NCBI GenBank assembly: GCA_900317125.1 | Contig: ONFR01000003.1 | Coordinates: 229,220 to 293,219 of the forward strand | Direction of reading: 5' to 3' | DNA from: an uncultured Bacteroidales bacterium | GTDB taxonomy: Bacteria > Bacteroidota > Bacteroidia > Bacteroidales > P3 | DNA length: 64,000 nucleotides | In this document: piece by piece, positions 35,748 through 43,970 of the stretch | Layout: every line of letters begins with the position of its first letter | How positions within the stretch are numbered: position 1 is the stretch's first letter | Position numbers and translations under genes: made by a program | The notes under the pieces: generated by a model | Database searches by the model: none | What the model was told of the DNA's origin: nothing | Seen by the model: only the letters and a program-made list of their open reading frames with translations

Positions 35748-35781
35748 TTTGCTGCCATGTCGGAAATTTGTAGTATTTTTG
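35748..35781 (+). promoter_or_regulatory. Consensus promoter for ybaK (TTTG-N22-TATTTTTG)
   Basis: TTTG at 35748-35751, 22 nt, TATTTTTG at 35774-35781. Transcription would start about 100 nt before the ybaK ATG. Confidence 0.7.
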
Positions 35782-35887
35782 CAACATGGTTTCCTTTGGG
35801 CGGTTGTTCCACACGGCTTCTGGTGGGTGTTTCCCTCTGGAGCCGAAAGGTTTCCAAAACGGTTTTTCATCATTGAACAATCATATT

Positions 35888-36367
35888 ATGGCTGAGTTTA
35901 AGACAAATGTAATGCGGATTCTCGACAAAGAGAAGATTGATTATAAGGCCTTTGAGTACCCTCATGGCAAGGAGGCTGTGGATGGTTTGACGGTTGCCAG
36001 GCTGTTGGACGAAGACCCGAAGTGCGTTTTCAAGACGCTGGTGACACAGGGGGCCAGCGGTGGCTATTTTGTGTTTGTTGTCCCTGTGGAGTGCGAGCTG
36101 GACTTGAAGAAGTGCGCCAAAAGCGTGGGCGAGAAGTCGGTGGAGATGATTCACGTGAAGGATATCACCAAGGTGACAGGCTATGTGAGGGGTGGGTGCT
36201 CACCGTTGGGAATGAAGAAACAGTATGTCACCACGTTCCATCAGACGGCTCGCGACATCGATACCATCATGGTGAGCGCCGGCAGGATAGGCTATCAGAT
36301 TGCCTTGGCGCCTTCAGACTTGGTTGCTCTTGCCGGCGGGCAATATGCCGACATCGTCAGGGAGTAG
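35888..36367 (+). CDS. ybaK: Cys-tRNA(Pro)/Cys-tRNA(Cys) deacylase YbaK (159 aa)
   Basis: Trans-editing enzyme that hydrolyses mischarged Cys-tRNA(Pro). The start at ATG 35888 (AEFKTNVMRILDKEKIDYKA) gives the family's normal length of about 155-160 aa. The motifs VFKTLVTQG with the functionally important lysine near residue 46, SVEMIHVKDITKVTGYVRGGCSPLGM and MVSAGRIGYQIALAPSDL are typical of YbaK/EbsC. It is a single gene with its own promoter and terminator. Confidence 0.94.
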   Translation: MAEFKTNVMRILDKEKIDYKAFEYPHGKEAVDGLTVARLLDEDPKCVFKTLVTQGASGGYFVFVVPVECELDLKKCAKSVGEKSVEMIHVKDITKVTGYVRGGCSPLGMKKQYVTTFHQTARDIDTIMVSAGRIGYQIALAPSDLVALAGGQYADIVRE

Positions 36368-36389
36368 TCACAATTATGATAAAAAGAGA

Positions 36390-36436
36390 AGCGTGAAGAA
36401 TCGAGGCAGGGTTGACCTTGGTTCTTCACGCTGTTT
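36390..36436. terminator. Bidirectional terminator after ybaK
   Basis: AGCGTGAAGAA and TTCTTCACGCT form an 11-bp perfect stem with a 21-nt loop. TGTTT follows on the plus strand and a run of T on the minus strand, between convergent genes. Confidence 0.75.
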
Positions 36437-36466
36437 ATATCGGTTGCCCGAATCGGGCCGAGGGCG

Positions 36467-37342
36467 TTACCGTATGAGGGTGACGGTGCCTTTCAACTGG
36501 TGTTTTATCTGCTCTGAGTCGGTGTACTGAATCATGTAGACGTATGTGGACTGGGGGAGACGCCGTCCTTGATAGGTGCCGTCCCATGACTGATTGATGT
36601 CGTAGGAGCGGAAGACCATGTGTCCTTGGCGGTTGAAGATGAGGATGCGGTAGTCGCTGATAGCTGTGTGCGGTTGGGTCAGACCCACCTTGAAGGTACT
36701 GATGGCGGGGTCGTCGGAACTTGGGGCAAATGCATTGGGTATCCACAGGATGGTGTCCTGGAGGGGATTGCTGCTGGTGCTTTTGGCTGTGGGCATTAAT
36801 GGCTCGTCGGCAGGAGCTTCGGCATCGGTCGCGATGTCGGCCAGCGGTGCGGACTCCTCGGCTTGTGGCACGGGGTTGATGCTTTTACCGATGGTTGCAG
36901 CTGGGGTGGGAGCGGCCACCGGCGCCACAGCTATGGGCTCGGCGACAGCCTGTGTGCGCTGGCTTTTAGGCATGGCGGCAGGCTGTGAGGAGGGAACAGG
37001 CTCGGAGGCAACCATGACTTTTGACGGTGCGGGCTCGCTGACGGAAGCGGGACGCGTGGCTGCGGGTTCGGTCGTGGCGGTGGGCAGCGCCTCAGCAGGT
37101 GTGGTCACTTCTGCGGGCTGGTTCTGTGCAACGAGGGGCAGTGGGTCGGCCTGCAGGGGAGCGGCCTCCTGTCGGGGGATAAGGTAAAGCGCAGCGGCAA
37201 CGATAACGGCCACAAGTGCAACCGCACCGGCAGCTCCTTTTGCAAGGCGGCGGCGCATGGCACGGTGGTGCATTGTTTTCTGTATTCTCTCCCATACCTC
37301 GGGGTCGGGTTGGGAAGTGTAGTTCTTCAGATCAGTTTTCAT
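36467..37342 (-). CDS. Putative membrane anti-sigma-like protein with gliding/T9SS type B C-terminal domain (291 aa)
   Basis: Residues 1-35 are polar and presumably cytosolic (TDLKNYTSQPDPEVWERIQKT), like the sigma-binding end of short anti-sigma factors. One membrane helix lies at about 36-55 (GAAGAVALVAVIVAAALYLI). Residues 60-185 are low-complexity Pro/Ala/Thr/Ser. The last 85 residues match the gliding-motility C-terminal (CHU_C) domain: IPNAFAPSSDDPAISTFKV, YRILIFNRQGHMVF, WDGTYQGRRLPQSTYVYMIQY. That domain normally ends T9SS cargo, but here it would hang in the periplasm from a membrane anchor. The start codon overlaps the sigma gene stop (ATGA), which strongly suggests a sigma/anti-sigma pair. 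The function is inferred. Confidence 0.72.
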   Translation of the reverse strand: MKTDLKNYTSQPDPEVWERIQKTMHHRAMRRRLAKGAAGAVALVAVIVAAALYLIPRQEAAPLQADPLPLVAQNQPAEVTTPAEALPTATTEPAATRPASVSEPAPSKVMVASEPVPSSQPAAMPKSQRTQAVAEPIAVAPVAAPTPAATIGKSINPVPQAEESAPLADIATDAEAPADEPLMPTAKSTSSNPLQDTILWIPNAFAPSSDDPAISTFKVGLTQPHTAISDYRILIFNRQGHMVFRSYDINQSWDGTYQGRRLPQSTYVYMIQYTDSEQIKHQLKGTVTLIR

Positions 37343-37890
37343 ACCGTTGGGATTCTATTAATAAGTTTCTTTTTCAATATATTGCGGGCTCTTGTCAGGG
37401 AGCTGCGAATGGTCGATTCGTTCTGTTTCATCTCCTCGGCAATGTCCTTGATGTCCATCTCCTCCACTTCGTACATGTTGAATATGAGTCTGTAGTAAGG
37501 CGGAAGGCTTTGGATGGCGTTGATGATTTGCTCCATAGAGTAGGGGATGTCGTCAACGCGTTCGTCCGACGCTTCCTCTGGCAGGTATTCGTCCATGGCA
37601 TTGAGGTCGTAATACTGTAGTTGTTTGCGGCGTTTTAGGTAGTTGATGCAGAGCCGTGTCATAATCTGACTCATCCATGATTCGAGAGCTAAGGGGTTGG
37701 TCAGTTGTCCGATGTTTTCAAAGACCTTGATGATACCGTCGTGGAGCAGGTCTTGTGCCTCGTCGCGCGAGTGGGTGTAGCGCATGCACAATCCCAGCAT
37801 TTTTGGCGCATAAAGCTCATAAAGTTTCTTTTGAGCGATGGGGTTTTTGCGCTTACATCCGTCTACAATTTGTTCCAATTCGGTTGTCAT
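37339..37890 (-). CDS. ECF-type RNA polymerase sigma factor (183 aa)
   Basis: Region 2 (QKKLYELYAPKMLGLCMRYTHSRDEAQDLLHDGIIKVFENI) and region 4 (IQSLPPYYRLIFNMYEVEEMDIKDIAEEMKQNESTIRSSLTRAR) are complete, as in sigma-70 family ECF factors of Bacteroidetes. It should redirect RNA polymerase to a small regulon. Its stop overlaps the start of the downstream membrane protein by 4 nt, the usual arrangement with a cognate anti-sigma factor. No autoregulatory promoter was identified in the 145-base gap upstream. Confidence 0.93.
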   Translation of the reverse strand: MTTELEQIVDGCKRKNPIAQKKLYELYAPKMLGLCMRYTHSRDEAQDLLHDGIIKVFENIGQLTNPLALESWMSQIMTRLCINYLKRRKQLQYYDLNAMDEYLPEEASDERVDDIPYSMEQIINAIQSLPPYYRLIFNMYEVEEMDIKDIAEEMKQNESTIRSSLTRARNILKKKLINRIPTV

Positions 37891-38035
37891 ACGCCCTTAT
37901 GACACACAGCGTCCATTTTGCTGCAATTTTTTAACTCTTTTTAGGATTATTTTTTGTCTCGACCTTGTTGCGATGAATGAGTGAGGTAGAGGAAAGGGTA
38001 GGGAAAAGTGTCGTTTAGATATTGTATATGTCGGA

Positions 38036-39829
38036 TTATCCGTTGATTAATTCGTCCAGTTCCAGCCATCGGAGTTCTTTCTCGTCCAGCTGGGCGATGA
38101 GGGTGCCTATGCGCTGCGAAGCTTCGGTGAGGCGAGTCACATCGGTCTCGGTGCCGCTGCTCAGTAGGGTTTCGAGTTCGGTGCGTTCTTGGTTGAGGGT
38201 GTCAATCTCGGCGGTCAGGGTTTCGTATTCCTTCTGTTGTTTGTAGGTGGCGCGGGGTTTGTTGCTGTGGCTGCGTTCGTATTTCGGTTTTTCCTCGCGT
38301 TTCTGCAGGGTCTCGGAGCGTAGCTGGGCGTTGCGTGTTGCGCGGTATTCGGTGTAGTTGCTGTGGTAGTCGTGGATGTGGCCGTTGCCCTCAAACACCA
38401 GCAGGTGGTCCACAATGTGGTCCATGAAGCTTCGGTCGTGGCTAACGATGATTAGGCATCCTCGGTAGTCGCGCAGGAACTGTTCAAGTATCTCGAGCGT
38501 GTAGATGTCGAGGTCGTTGGTGGGCTCGTCCAGTATCAGGAAGTTGGGGTTGGCCATCAGCACCTTCAGCAGGTAGAGCCTGCGCCGTTCGCCGCCGCTC
38601 AGATTGCCGAAGTAGTTGTATTGCGTCATGTCGTCGAAACCGAAATAGCTGAGGAACTGGTGGGCGGACATCTCCTTGCCGTTGTCCAGCTCTATGCGTT
38701 CGGCCACGTCCTTCACTATCTCTATCACCCTGCGGTCGGCGGGAGCGGTCATGCCTCCCTGCGTGTAGAAACCAAAGCGGATGGTCTGTCCCACGATGAT
38801 GCGTCCGCTGTCGGGTCGCAGCTGTTCGGTGATGAGGTTGAGGAAAGTGGATTTGCCGATGCCGTTGGGTCCCACGATGCCTATCTTCTCGCCTTTCTTG
38901 AAAGTGTAGCTGTAGTCATCCACCAGCTTCACCCCATCGTAGCTCTTGCACACGTTGTACATCTCCAGAATCTTTCCGCCTATGCGTTCTGTCTTCACTG
39001 TCAGCTGCGGACGGCTCTCGTCGAAACGGGTGTGGGCTTTCTCTTCCAGCTCGTAGAAGGCGTCGATGCGTGCCTGGGCTTTAGTGCCCCGCGCCTGGGG
39101 CATGCGGCGCATCCAGTCCAGCTCGGTGCGGTAAAGGCTCTTGGCCTTTTCCACCTCCACACGCTCGATGTGCTGGCGTTCGGCCTTCTTCTGCAGATAA
39201 TAGTCGTAGGTGCCGCGGTAGTGGTACAGGCGGCTGTTGTCGATTTCCAGTATGTCCTGGCACACGTGGTCGAGGAAATACCTGTCGTGCGTCACCATGA
39301 GGATGGCCAGCCGTTGCCGCGACAGGAAATCCTCCAGCCATTCTATCATCTCAATGTCCAGATGGTTGGTGGGCTCGTCCAGCAACAACAGGTTTGTATG
39401 GTCGATCAGTATCCGGCTCAACGCCGCTTTCTTCTGCTCGCCTCCGCTCAGGGTCTCCATGGGTTGGTCCAGCTTCCCGTCGAGACGCAGACGGCTCAGT
39501 ATCTCTTCTATCCGCTGTTCGAAAGTCCACTCGTCCTCGTGTTCAGGCCGTTCCACCGAGTAGACGAAACTGCGAAGTGTCTGGTGGGGTGCCACCTCGG
39601 GTTGCTGGGGCAGGTAGGCCATTTTCACCTCACCGCTGAAGGTCACCTTGCCCTCGTCCTGAAGGGTCTTGCCCGTCAGAATGTTCAACAGGGTTGACTT
39701 CCCGTAGCCGTTGCGGGCGATGAGGGCAGTCTTCTGTCCGGCATTGATGCCGAAGGAGATATTGTCGAACAGCAGTTTGTCGCCATACGACTTGGTCAGG
39801 TTCTCGACAGTAAGCAGTGCATCGGCCAT
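38036..39829 (-). CDS. ABC-F family ATPase, Uup-like (597 aa)
   Basis: Soluble protein with two ABC ATPase domains and no membrane segments, of the ribosome-associated ABC-F group. The first Walker A is ARNGYGKST near 38-46 (Tyr where Ala is usual), with LSGGEQKKAALSRILI and LLLLDEPTNHLD. The second domain has GPNGIGKST, LSGGERRRLYLLKVL and FLILDEPTNDLD. A helical linker (QKKAERQHIERVEVEKAKSL) lies between them, and a coiled-coil C-terminal arm from about 520 (EYETLTAEIDTLNQERTELE) is Uup-type. Such proteins act on ribosome stalls or DNA branches. The exact role is not shown. It may lead the minus-strand cluster downstream of the acetyltransferase. Confidence 0.9.
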   Translation of the reverse strand: MADALLTVENLTKSYGDKLLFDNISFGINAGQKTALIARNGYGKSTLLNILTGKTLQDEGKVTFSGEVKMAYLPQQPEVAPHQTLRSFVYSVERPEHEDEWTFEQRIEEILSRLRLDGKLDQPMETLSGGEQKKAALSRILIDHTNLLLLDEPTNHLDIEMIEWLEDFLSRQRLAILMVTHDRYFLDHVCQDILEIDNSRLYHYRGTYDYYLQKKAERQHIERVEVEKAKSLYRTELDWMRRMPQARGTKAQARIDAFYELEEKAHTRFDESRPQLTVKTERIGGKILEMYNVCKSYDGVKLVDDYSYTFKKGEKIGIVGPNGIGKSTFLNLITEQLRPDSGRIIVGQTIRFGFYTQGGMTAPADRRVIEIVKDVAERIELDNGKEMSAHQFLSYFGFDDMTQYNYFGNLSGGERRRLYLLKVLMANPNFLILDEPTNDLDIYTLEILEQFLRDYRGCLIIVSHDRSFMDHIVDHLLVFEGNGHIHDYHSNYTEYRATRNAQLRSETLQKREEKPKYERSHSNKPRATYKQQKEYETLTAEIDTLNQERTELETLLSSGTETDVTRLTEASQRIGTLIAQLDEKELRWLELDELING

Positions 39830-39865
39830 GGGATAAGTTGTTGGTTGCGAATTGAAGATTGTTAA

Positions 39866-40465
39866 TTAATGGGTCGGCAGATTCTTGTTGGTTACATTCA
39901 ATAGGCTGTCACCAAACACCCCTTGTTCCATTGCCCCCTTTTCGGCCACAATGCGGGCAGGCACTCCGCCAAGCGTCACATTGCTCCCGAACGACTTGTT
40001 CACCACGGCGTTGGCTCCCACAGCCACATTGTCGCCCAAGGTCACAGGGCCGTAGATTTTTGCACCGGGACCTATATATACATTGTCGCCCAGACGGGGT
40101 ACTCCGTTGTAGTCGCCTATGCTGGTGGAGGGGTGCAGCCGACAGTTCCTGCCCACGCGTGCATCGGGGTGTACGACGATGGTGCCGTAATGCACAATGT
40201 GCAGTCCCGGCCCGAAGACATTCTTGGGTATGGTGAATCCCAGCCGTGTGGCCAGCCGGTGGTTCACCACCTCCAGCACGAAGCGCCATATCCCTTTCAG
40301 CGGGTTGTGGCCTGCGGTGTTGTGAAGGTATTCTATTCTCCGCAGTCTCAGCTGAAACCGTAGGCAGTCCATCCACCAGTAGTTGTAAAAGCCCACGTGC
40401 GTCAAGCCGTAGGCCTTCAAATCCTCTTTCACATATTCGCGGTAGGTCTGCCTGTCTGTTATCAT
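39866..40465 (-). CDS. Serine acetyltransferase-like left-handed beta-helix protein (199 aa)
   Basis: Hexapeptide-repeat acyltransferase related to CysE. The C-terminal part has LHIVHYGTIVVHPDARVGRNCRLHPSTSIGDYN, then VYIGPGAKIYGPVTLGDNVAVGANAVVNKSF, ending VTLGGVPARIVAEKG. The N-terminal part (YREYVKEDLKAYGLTHVGFYNYW) is short compared with true CysE and is typical of serine acetyltransferase homologues in polysaccharide loci. The substrate is unknown. It sits between rarA (12 nt downstream of its stop) and the ABC-F gene on the same strand. No glycosyltransferases are nearby. Confidence 0.82.
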   Translation of the reverse strand: MITDRQTYREYVKEDLKAYGLTHVGFYNYWWMDCLRFQLRLRRIEYLHNTAGHNPLKGIWRFVLEVVNHRLATRLGFTIPKNVFGPGLHIVHYGTIVVHPDARVGRNCRLHPSTSIGDYNGVPRLGDNVYIGPGAKIYGPVTLGDNVAVGANAVVNKSFGSNVTLGGVPARIVAEKGAMEQGVFGDSLLNVTNKNLPTH

Positions 40466-40477
40466 AGGTGATGGGAA

Positions 40478-41731
40478 TCAGTAGTTGTATTTCTCCTTCC
40501 AGCGTGTGCGCAGCAGTCGGCGGGTCTCCTCCTCGCGAGGGTTCTGGCCGGGTTCATAGAACTTTGTGCCGCGCAGCGCATCGGGCAGGAACTCCTGCTC
40601 CACAAAGTTGCCCACATAGTCATGTGCATACTTGTAGCCTTCACTGTAGCCCAGCTGTTTCATCAGCTTGGTGGGGGCGTTGCGTATGTGCAGCGGCACT
40701 GGCAGGTCGCCCGTCTGGCGTACTGCCTGCTGCGCGTTGCCCAGTGCCACGTAGGTGCTGTTGCTCTTTACCGACGATGCAAGATATACGGCACATTGCG
40801 ACAGTGTGATGCGGCATTCCGGGTAGCCGATTTTCGTCACCGCCTCAAAGCAGGCGTTGGCCAGCAGCAGCGCGTTGGGGTTGCTGTTGCCGATGTCTTC
40901 CGAGGCAAAGATGAGCATCCTGCGGGCGATAAACACCGGGTCTTCGCCGCCCTCTATCATACGGGCCAGCCAGTAGACGGTGGCATTGGGGTCGCTTCCG
41001 CGCATCGATTTGATGAAGGCGCTGATGATGTCGTAGTGCATCTCGCCCTGTTTGTCGTAAAAGGCCAGGTTCTGCTGCACTACGTTGGTGGCTCGCTCGT
41101 TGTCAATCACCACGGGTCCCTCGGGACTGTTGTTCACCACCAGCTCGATGGCGTTGAGTAGCTTGCGGGCGTCGCCTCCCGATATGCGGAACAGGGCTTC
41201 GTCCTCCTTCACCTCCACCGTGCGGCCTTGCGAGGCATAGTAACGTACGGCGCTGTCGATAAGTTGGTGCATCTCTTCTTCGCCGAACTCTTTCAACACA
41301 TACACCTGGCAGCGCGACAGCAGTGCCGAGATGACTTCGAACGAGGGATTCTCGGTCGTGGCACCTATCAGAGTGACGATACCCTTCTCCACGGCGCCGA
41401 GCAGCGAGTCCTGCTGGCTTTTCGAAAAGCGGTGTATCTCGTCGATAAACAGGATGGCGTTCTCCTCCTCCTTGGCCTTGTCTATCACCTCGCGCACTTC
41501 CTTTACGCCGCTGCTGATGGCGCTCAGCGTGTAGAAGGGGCGGTGCAGCATGTTGCTTATCACCATGGCCAGGGTGGTCTTGCCGATGCCCGGAGGCCCC
41601 CAGAAAATCATCGACGGGATGCGGCCGCTCTCCACCAGCGTGCGCAGCACCGCCCCCGGCCCCACAAGGTGCCGTTGACCGATGTAGCTGTCGAGGTCGG
41701 TGGGCCTCAGTATTTCGGCTAAGGGTTTCAC
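40478..41731 (-). CDS. rarA: Replication-associated recombination ATPase RarA (417 aa)
   Basis: AAA+ clamp-loader-like ATPase (MgsA/WHIP family) acting at stalled replication forks. The Walker A is GPPGIGKTT at 45-53, the Walker [17 protein letters not shown] near 93-108, and sensor [10 protein letters not shown]. The MgsA C-terminal tetramerisation region follows ([36 protein letters not shown]). The start is GTG at 41729-41731 ([19 protein letters not shown], matching the family N-terminus). No ATG is nearby. The leader immediately upstream is an 80-nt octamer array. Confidence 0.95.
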   Translation of the reverse strand: MKPLAEILRPTDLDSYIGQRHLVGPGAVLRTLVESGRIPSMIFWGPPGIGKTTLAMVISNMLHRPFYTLSAISSGVKEVREVIDKAKEEENAILFIDEIHRFSKSQQDSLLGAVEKGIVTLIGATTENPSFEVISALLSRCQVYVLKEFGEEEMHQLIDSAVRYYASQGRTVEVKEDEALFRISGGDARKLLNAIELVVNNSPEGPVVIDNERATNVVQQNLAFYDKQGEMHYDIISAFIKSMRGSDPNATVYWLARMIEGGEDPVFIARRMLIFASEDIGNSNPNALLLANACFEAVTKIGYPECRITLSQCAVYLASSVKSNSTYVALGNAQQAVRQTGDLPVPLHIRNAPTKLMKQLGYSEGYKYAHDYVGNFVEQEFLPDALRGTKFYEPGQNPREEETRRLLRTRWKEKYNY

Positions 41732-41737
41732 TTGTCA

Positions 41738-41817
41738 GTTGATATGTTTATCTGTTTATATGTTGGTTGATTAACGCATTAACGCATTAACACATTAACA
41801 CGTTCACACATCAACAT
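41738..41817. repeat. Octamer array between queA and rarA (10 x 8 nt)
   Basis: Ten units in strict 8-nt register: GTTGATAT, GTTTATCT, GTTTATAT, GTTGGTTG, ATTAACGC, ATTAACGC, ATTAACAC, ATTAACAC, GTTCACAC, ATCAACAT. It fills the gap from 4 nt after the queA stop to 6 nt before the rarA start and combines the gyrB-type and CATTAACG-type units. Confidence 0.88.
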
Positions 41818-41820
41818 TTG

Positions 41821-42876
41821 CTATAAGATAACCATGGCGTCGCCGTAGGTGGAGAACTTGTACTTCTCACGAATGGCCAGCTCATAAGCCTGGTGGACAA
41901 ACTCCGGGCCACCGAAAGTGCTTGCCATGATGAATTGCGACGACTTGGGATGATGGAAATTCGTCACCATCATGTCGGCGATGGTAAAGGTGTAGGGCGG
42001 GAAGATGAACTTGTTGGTCCAGCCGTCGTAGGCGCTCACCTTGCCGGCAATGGTCACGGCGCTCTCGATGGCGCGCATCGTGGTGGTACCCACCACACAT
42101 ATCTTTTTGCCGTTGTTCTTGGCGTCCATAATCACGTCGCATGTCTCCTGCGACAGGTGCATCTCCTCGGCGTCCATGCGGTGCTTCGACAGGTCTTCCA
42201 CCTCGATGTCCTTAAAGTTTCCGATACCGCAGTGAAGGGTCAGCTCGGTCCATTTGATGTCGTTGATCTCGAACCGCTTCAGCATCTCGCGGCTGAAATG
42301 CAGGCCCGCGATGGGGGCGGCCACGGCACCTTCCTCCTTGGCGTAGATGGTCTGGTAGCGCTCGGCGTCGTAGTTCTCGATATTGCGCAACTGCTGCAGC
42401 TCGTCGGGCAGCGGTGTGTGGCCCAGGCTGCGGATGTGCTTGTTAAACTCCTCGTCTGTGCCGTCGAAGAGGAAACGCACCGTGCGGCCGCGCGAGGTGG
42501 TGTTGTCAATCACCTCCGCCACCAGCGATTCGTTGGGGCCGAAATAGAGCTTGTTCCCTATTCTGATTTTGCGGGCAGGGTCCACTATAACGTCCCACAG
42601 GCGCATCTCCTTGTTCAGCTCGCGCTGCAGAAACACTGTAATCTTGGCACCGGTCTTCTCCTTTTCACCATACAGCAGGGCAGGGAAAACCTTGGTGTTG
42701 TTCGCCACCACCACATCGCCCTCGTGCAGATAATCCAGCAAATCCTTGAACAGGCGGTGCTCAATCTGCTGCGTGTCTTTGTGAAGCACCATCAGTCGTG
42801 CTTCGTCGCGTTGTTTTGAGGGCTTTTCGGCAATCAGTTCCTTCGGAAGGACAAAATTGAAATAAGATAGTTTCAT
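41821..42876 (-). CDS. queA: S-adenosylmethionine:tRNA ribosyltransferase-isomerase QueA (351 aa)
   Basis: Transfers and isomerises the ribosyl group of SAM onto preQ1 in tRNA to form epoxyqueuosine, the penultimate queuosine step. The start at ATG 42874-42876 gives the canonical [20 protein letters not shown]. Motifs include [26 protein letters not shown]-like [30 protein letters not shown] and TNFHHPKS. The length is normal. In many Bacteroidetes queA directly follows truB. Here a 2.4-kb insert on the other strand separates them. Confidence 0.96.
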   Translation of the reverse strand: MKLSYFNFVLPKELIAEKPSKQRDEARLMVLHKDTQQIEHRLFKDLLDYLHEGDVVVANNTKVFPALLYGEKEKTGAKITVFLQRELNKEMRLWDVIVDPARKIRIGNKLYFGPNESLVAEVIDNTTSRGRTVRFLFDGTDEEFNKHIRSLGHTPLPDELQQLRNIENYDAERYQTIYAKEEGAVAAPIAGLHFSREMLKRFEINDIKWTELTLHCGIGNFKDIEVEDLSKHRMDAEEMHLSQETCDVIMDAKNNGKKICVVGTTTMRAIESAVTIAGKVSAYDGWTNKFIFPPYTFTIADMMVTNFHHPKSSQFIMASTFGGPEFVHQAYELAIREKYKFSTYGDAMVIL

Positions 42877-42899
42877 ACTAATATCACATAAAAAACGTG

Positions 42900-42931
42900 C
42901 AAAGATACGAAATTTTGCGACCGTTGTCAAG
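42900..42931 (-). promoter_or_regulatory. Promoter for queA (CTTG-N20-TATCTTTG)
   Basis: On the minus strand CTTG (42931-42928), 20 nt, TATCTTTG (42907-42900), 23 nt upstream of the ATG. One mismatch to the TTTG -33 element. It shows that queA has its own promoter and is cut off from the truB operon. Confidence 0.65.
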
Positions 42932-43071
42932 TTTTTTAACTTTTTTAACGCATAGCGGCGACGTAATCTGTTGCCCTATATAAAGATATAAGGTGTATTC
43001 ATTTTAACAAAAACGCCTCTTCCAAGCCTTTTTCCGTCAGCCCATTTTTCCCTTTTGCTTTGCCCTGACTT
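42932..43071. other. Non-coding stretch left of element C
   Basis: Part of the 387-base gap between divergent queA and the four-helix-bundle gene. It is A/T-rich then pyrimidine-rich, without recognisable gene or RNA. Confidence 0.35.
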
Positions 43072-43172
43072 CGTTCAAACTAGCATCCTTCTCGGCTCGT
43101 TTCCCCCTCGTTTCAGGAAAAGGTGAAGGATAAGGATGCAGGAACAATCCTGTAACGATGCAATATTGAACG
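43072..43172. repeat. 101-nt inverted-terminus element, copy C
   Basis: It begins CGTTCAAACTAGCATCC and ends CAATATTGAACG. Its length is exactly that of copies A and B. The inner stem is GCATCCTT (offset 10) with AAGGATGC (offset 59). Copy A has GCATCGT/ACGATGC at the same offsets, a compensatory G-to-C change on both sides. The right flank GACCCAA is shared with copy B. Confidence 0.7.
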
Positions 43173-43205
43173 ACCCAACCCCTACACATGAGGGGAATAT
43201 TTCGG

Positions 43206-43238
43206 GCATTTTTTATTGCTCAACCGGGCAATAAATGC
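43206..43238 (+). promoter_or_regulatory. Leader hairpin upstream of the four-helix-bundle gene
   Basis: GCATTTTTTATTGCTC, loop AACC, GGGCAATAAATGC: 13 bp interrupted by a 3-nt T bulge and one G-T pair. It lies 26 nt before the ATG. Function unknown. Confidence 0.4.
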
Positions 43239-43263
43239 AGGGGATTGGCGTTTTTTGAATGTT

Positions 43264-43923
43264 ATGGAAGAAAACGGGTGGCAGCAGAAATCCATCTTTA
43301 AGCAGGTGGCAGGGTACAAGAACATGCACCTCTATCAGAAGAGCGAGGTGCTGGTGTTGTTGACAGATGTGTTCTGTAGGCGGTTTCTGCCCCTTTATGG
43401 TGACCGCACATTGGACCAAATGACACAGGCTGCCCGCAGTGGGAAGCAGAACATAGTGGAGGGGAGTGAGGCCGCCATGACCAGCACGGAGACGGAGGTA
43501 AAGTTGGTGAATGTGGGTAGGGCAAGTTTTCAAGAACTGAGGGAGGATTATGAGGACTACTTGAAGAAGCATGGCTTGCCGCTTTGGGATAAGAGTCACC
43601 CGCGGTTCGACAATATGCTGGCCTTCTGTCGCACAAGGAATGAGTATGCCGACTACAGGCATCTTGCTGAGACGCTGGGAGCCGAGGAGTTCTGCAATAT
43701 GGCGGTGACCTTGTGTCACATTACCGACAAGATGTGTTCCACTTATCTGAAGTATTTGGAGCAGGAGTTCATCACCAAAGGGGGAATAAAGGAAAGGATG
43801 CACGCCGCCCGCACGGGCTACAGGGAAGAGCAGGACCGCCGCCTGCGCGAGCTAGAAGAAGAGAACCGAAGGCTGCGGGCAGAGAACGAAGAGTTGAAAA
43901 GAAAAATAGAAAAACTAGTTTAA
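43264..43923 (+). CDS. Four-helix-bundle suffix-domain protein (IVS/S23-like) (219 aa)
   Basis: Residues about 20-150 fit the four-helix-bundle family related to rRNA-intervening-sequence (S23) proteins: YQKSEVLVLLTDVFCRRFLP, DQMTQAARSGKQNIVEGSEA, VGRASFQELREDYEDYLKK. The tail from about 185 (REEQDRRLRELEEENRRLRA) is a coiled coil. The molecular role of the family is unclear, and relatives help diversity-generating retroelements, but no reverse transcriptase is present here. The start at ATG 43264 is preferred over an in-frame TTG at 43216. It begins a two-gene plus-strand insert between queA and truB. The C-terminal codons run into a 9-nt repeat. Confidence 0.75.
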   Translation: MEENGWQQKSIFKQVAGYKNMHLYQKSEVLVLLTDVFCRRFLPLYGDRTLDQMTQAARSGKQNIVEGSEAAMTSTETEVKLVNVGRASFQELREDYEDYLKKHGLPLWDKSHPRFDNMLAFCRTRNEYADYRHLAETLGAEEFCNMAVTLCHITDKMCSTYLKYLEQEFITKGGIKERMHAARTGYREEQDRRLRELEEENRRLRAENEELKRKIEKLV

Positions 43924-43961
43924 CTAGAAAGACTAGTTTAACTAGAAATACTAGAAAAAAA
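43914..43961. repeat. Nonamer repeat ACTAGNNNN (5 units)
   Basis: ACTAGTTTA, ACTAGAAAG, ACTAGTTTA, ACTAGAAAT, ACTAGAAAA in tandem. The first unit includes the TAA stop of the four-helix-bundle gene, and the array ends 10 nt before the next ATG. Confidence 0.8.
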
Positions 43962-43970
43962 TAGAACAAG

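Noticed and set aside
35580..35873. 98-residue N-terminal extension of the C10 protease
   Set aside because: It would pass through the TATTTTTG promoter element and place the signal peptide internally. The ATG at 35579 is followed by a proper signal peptide.
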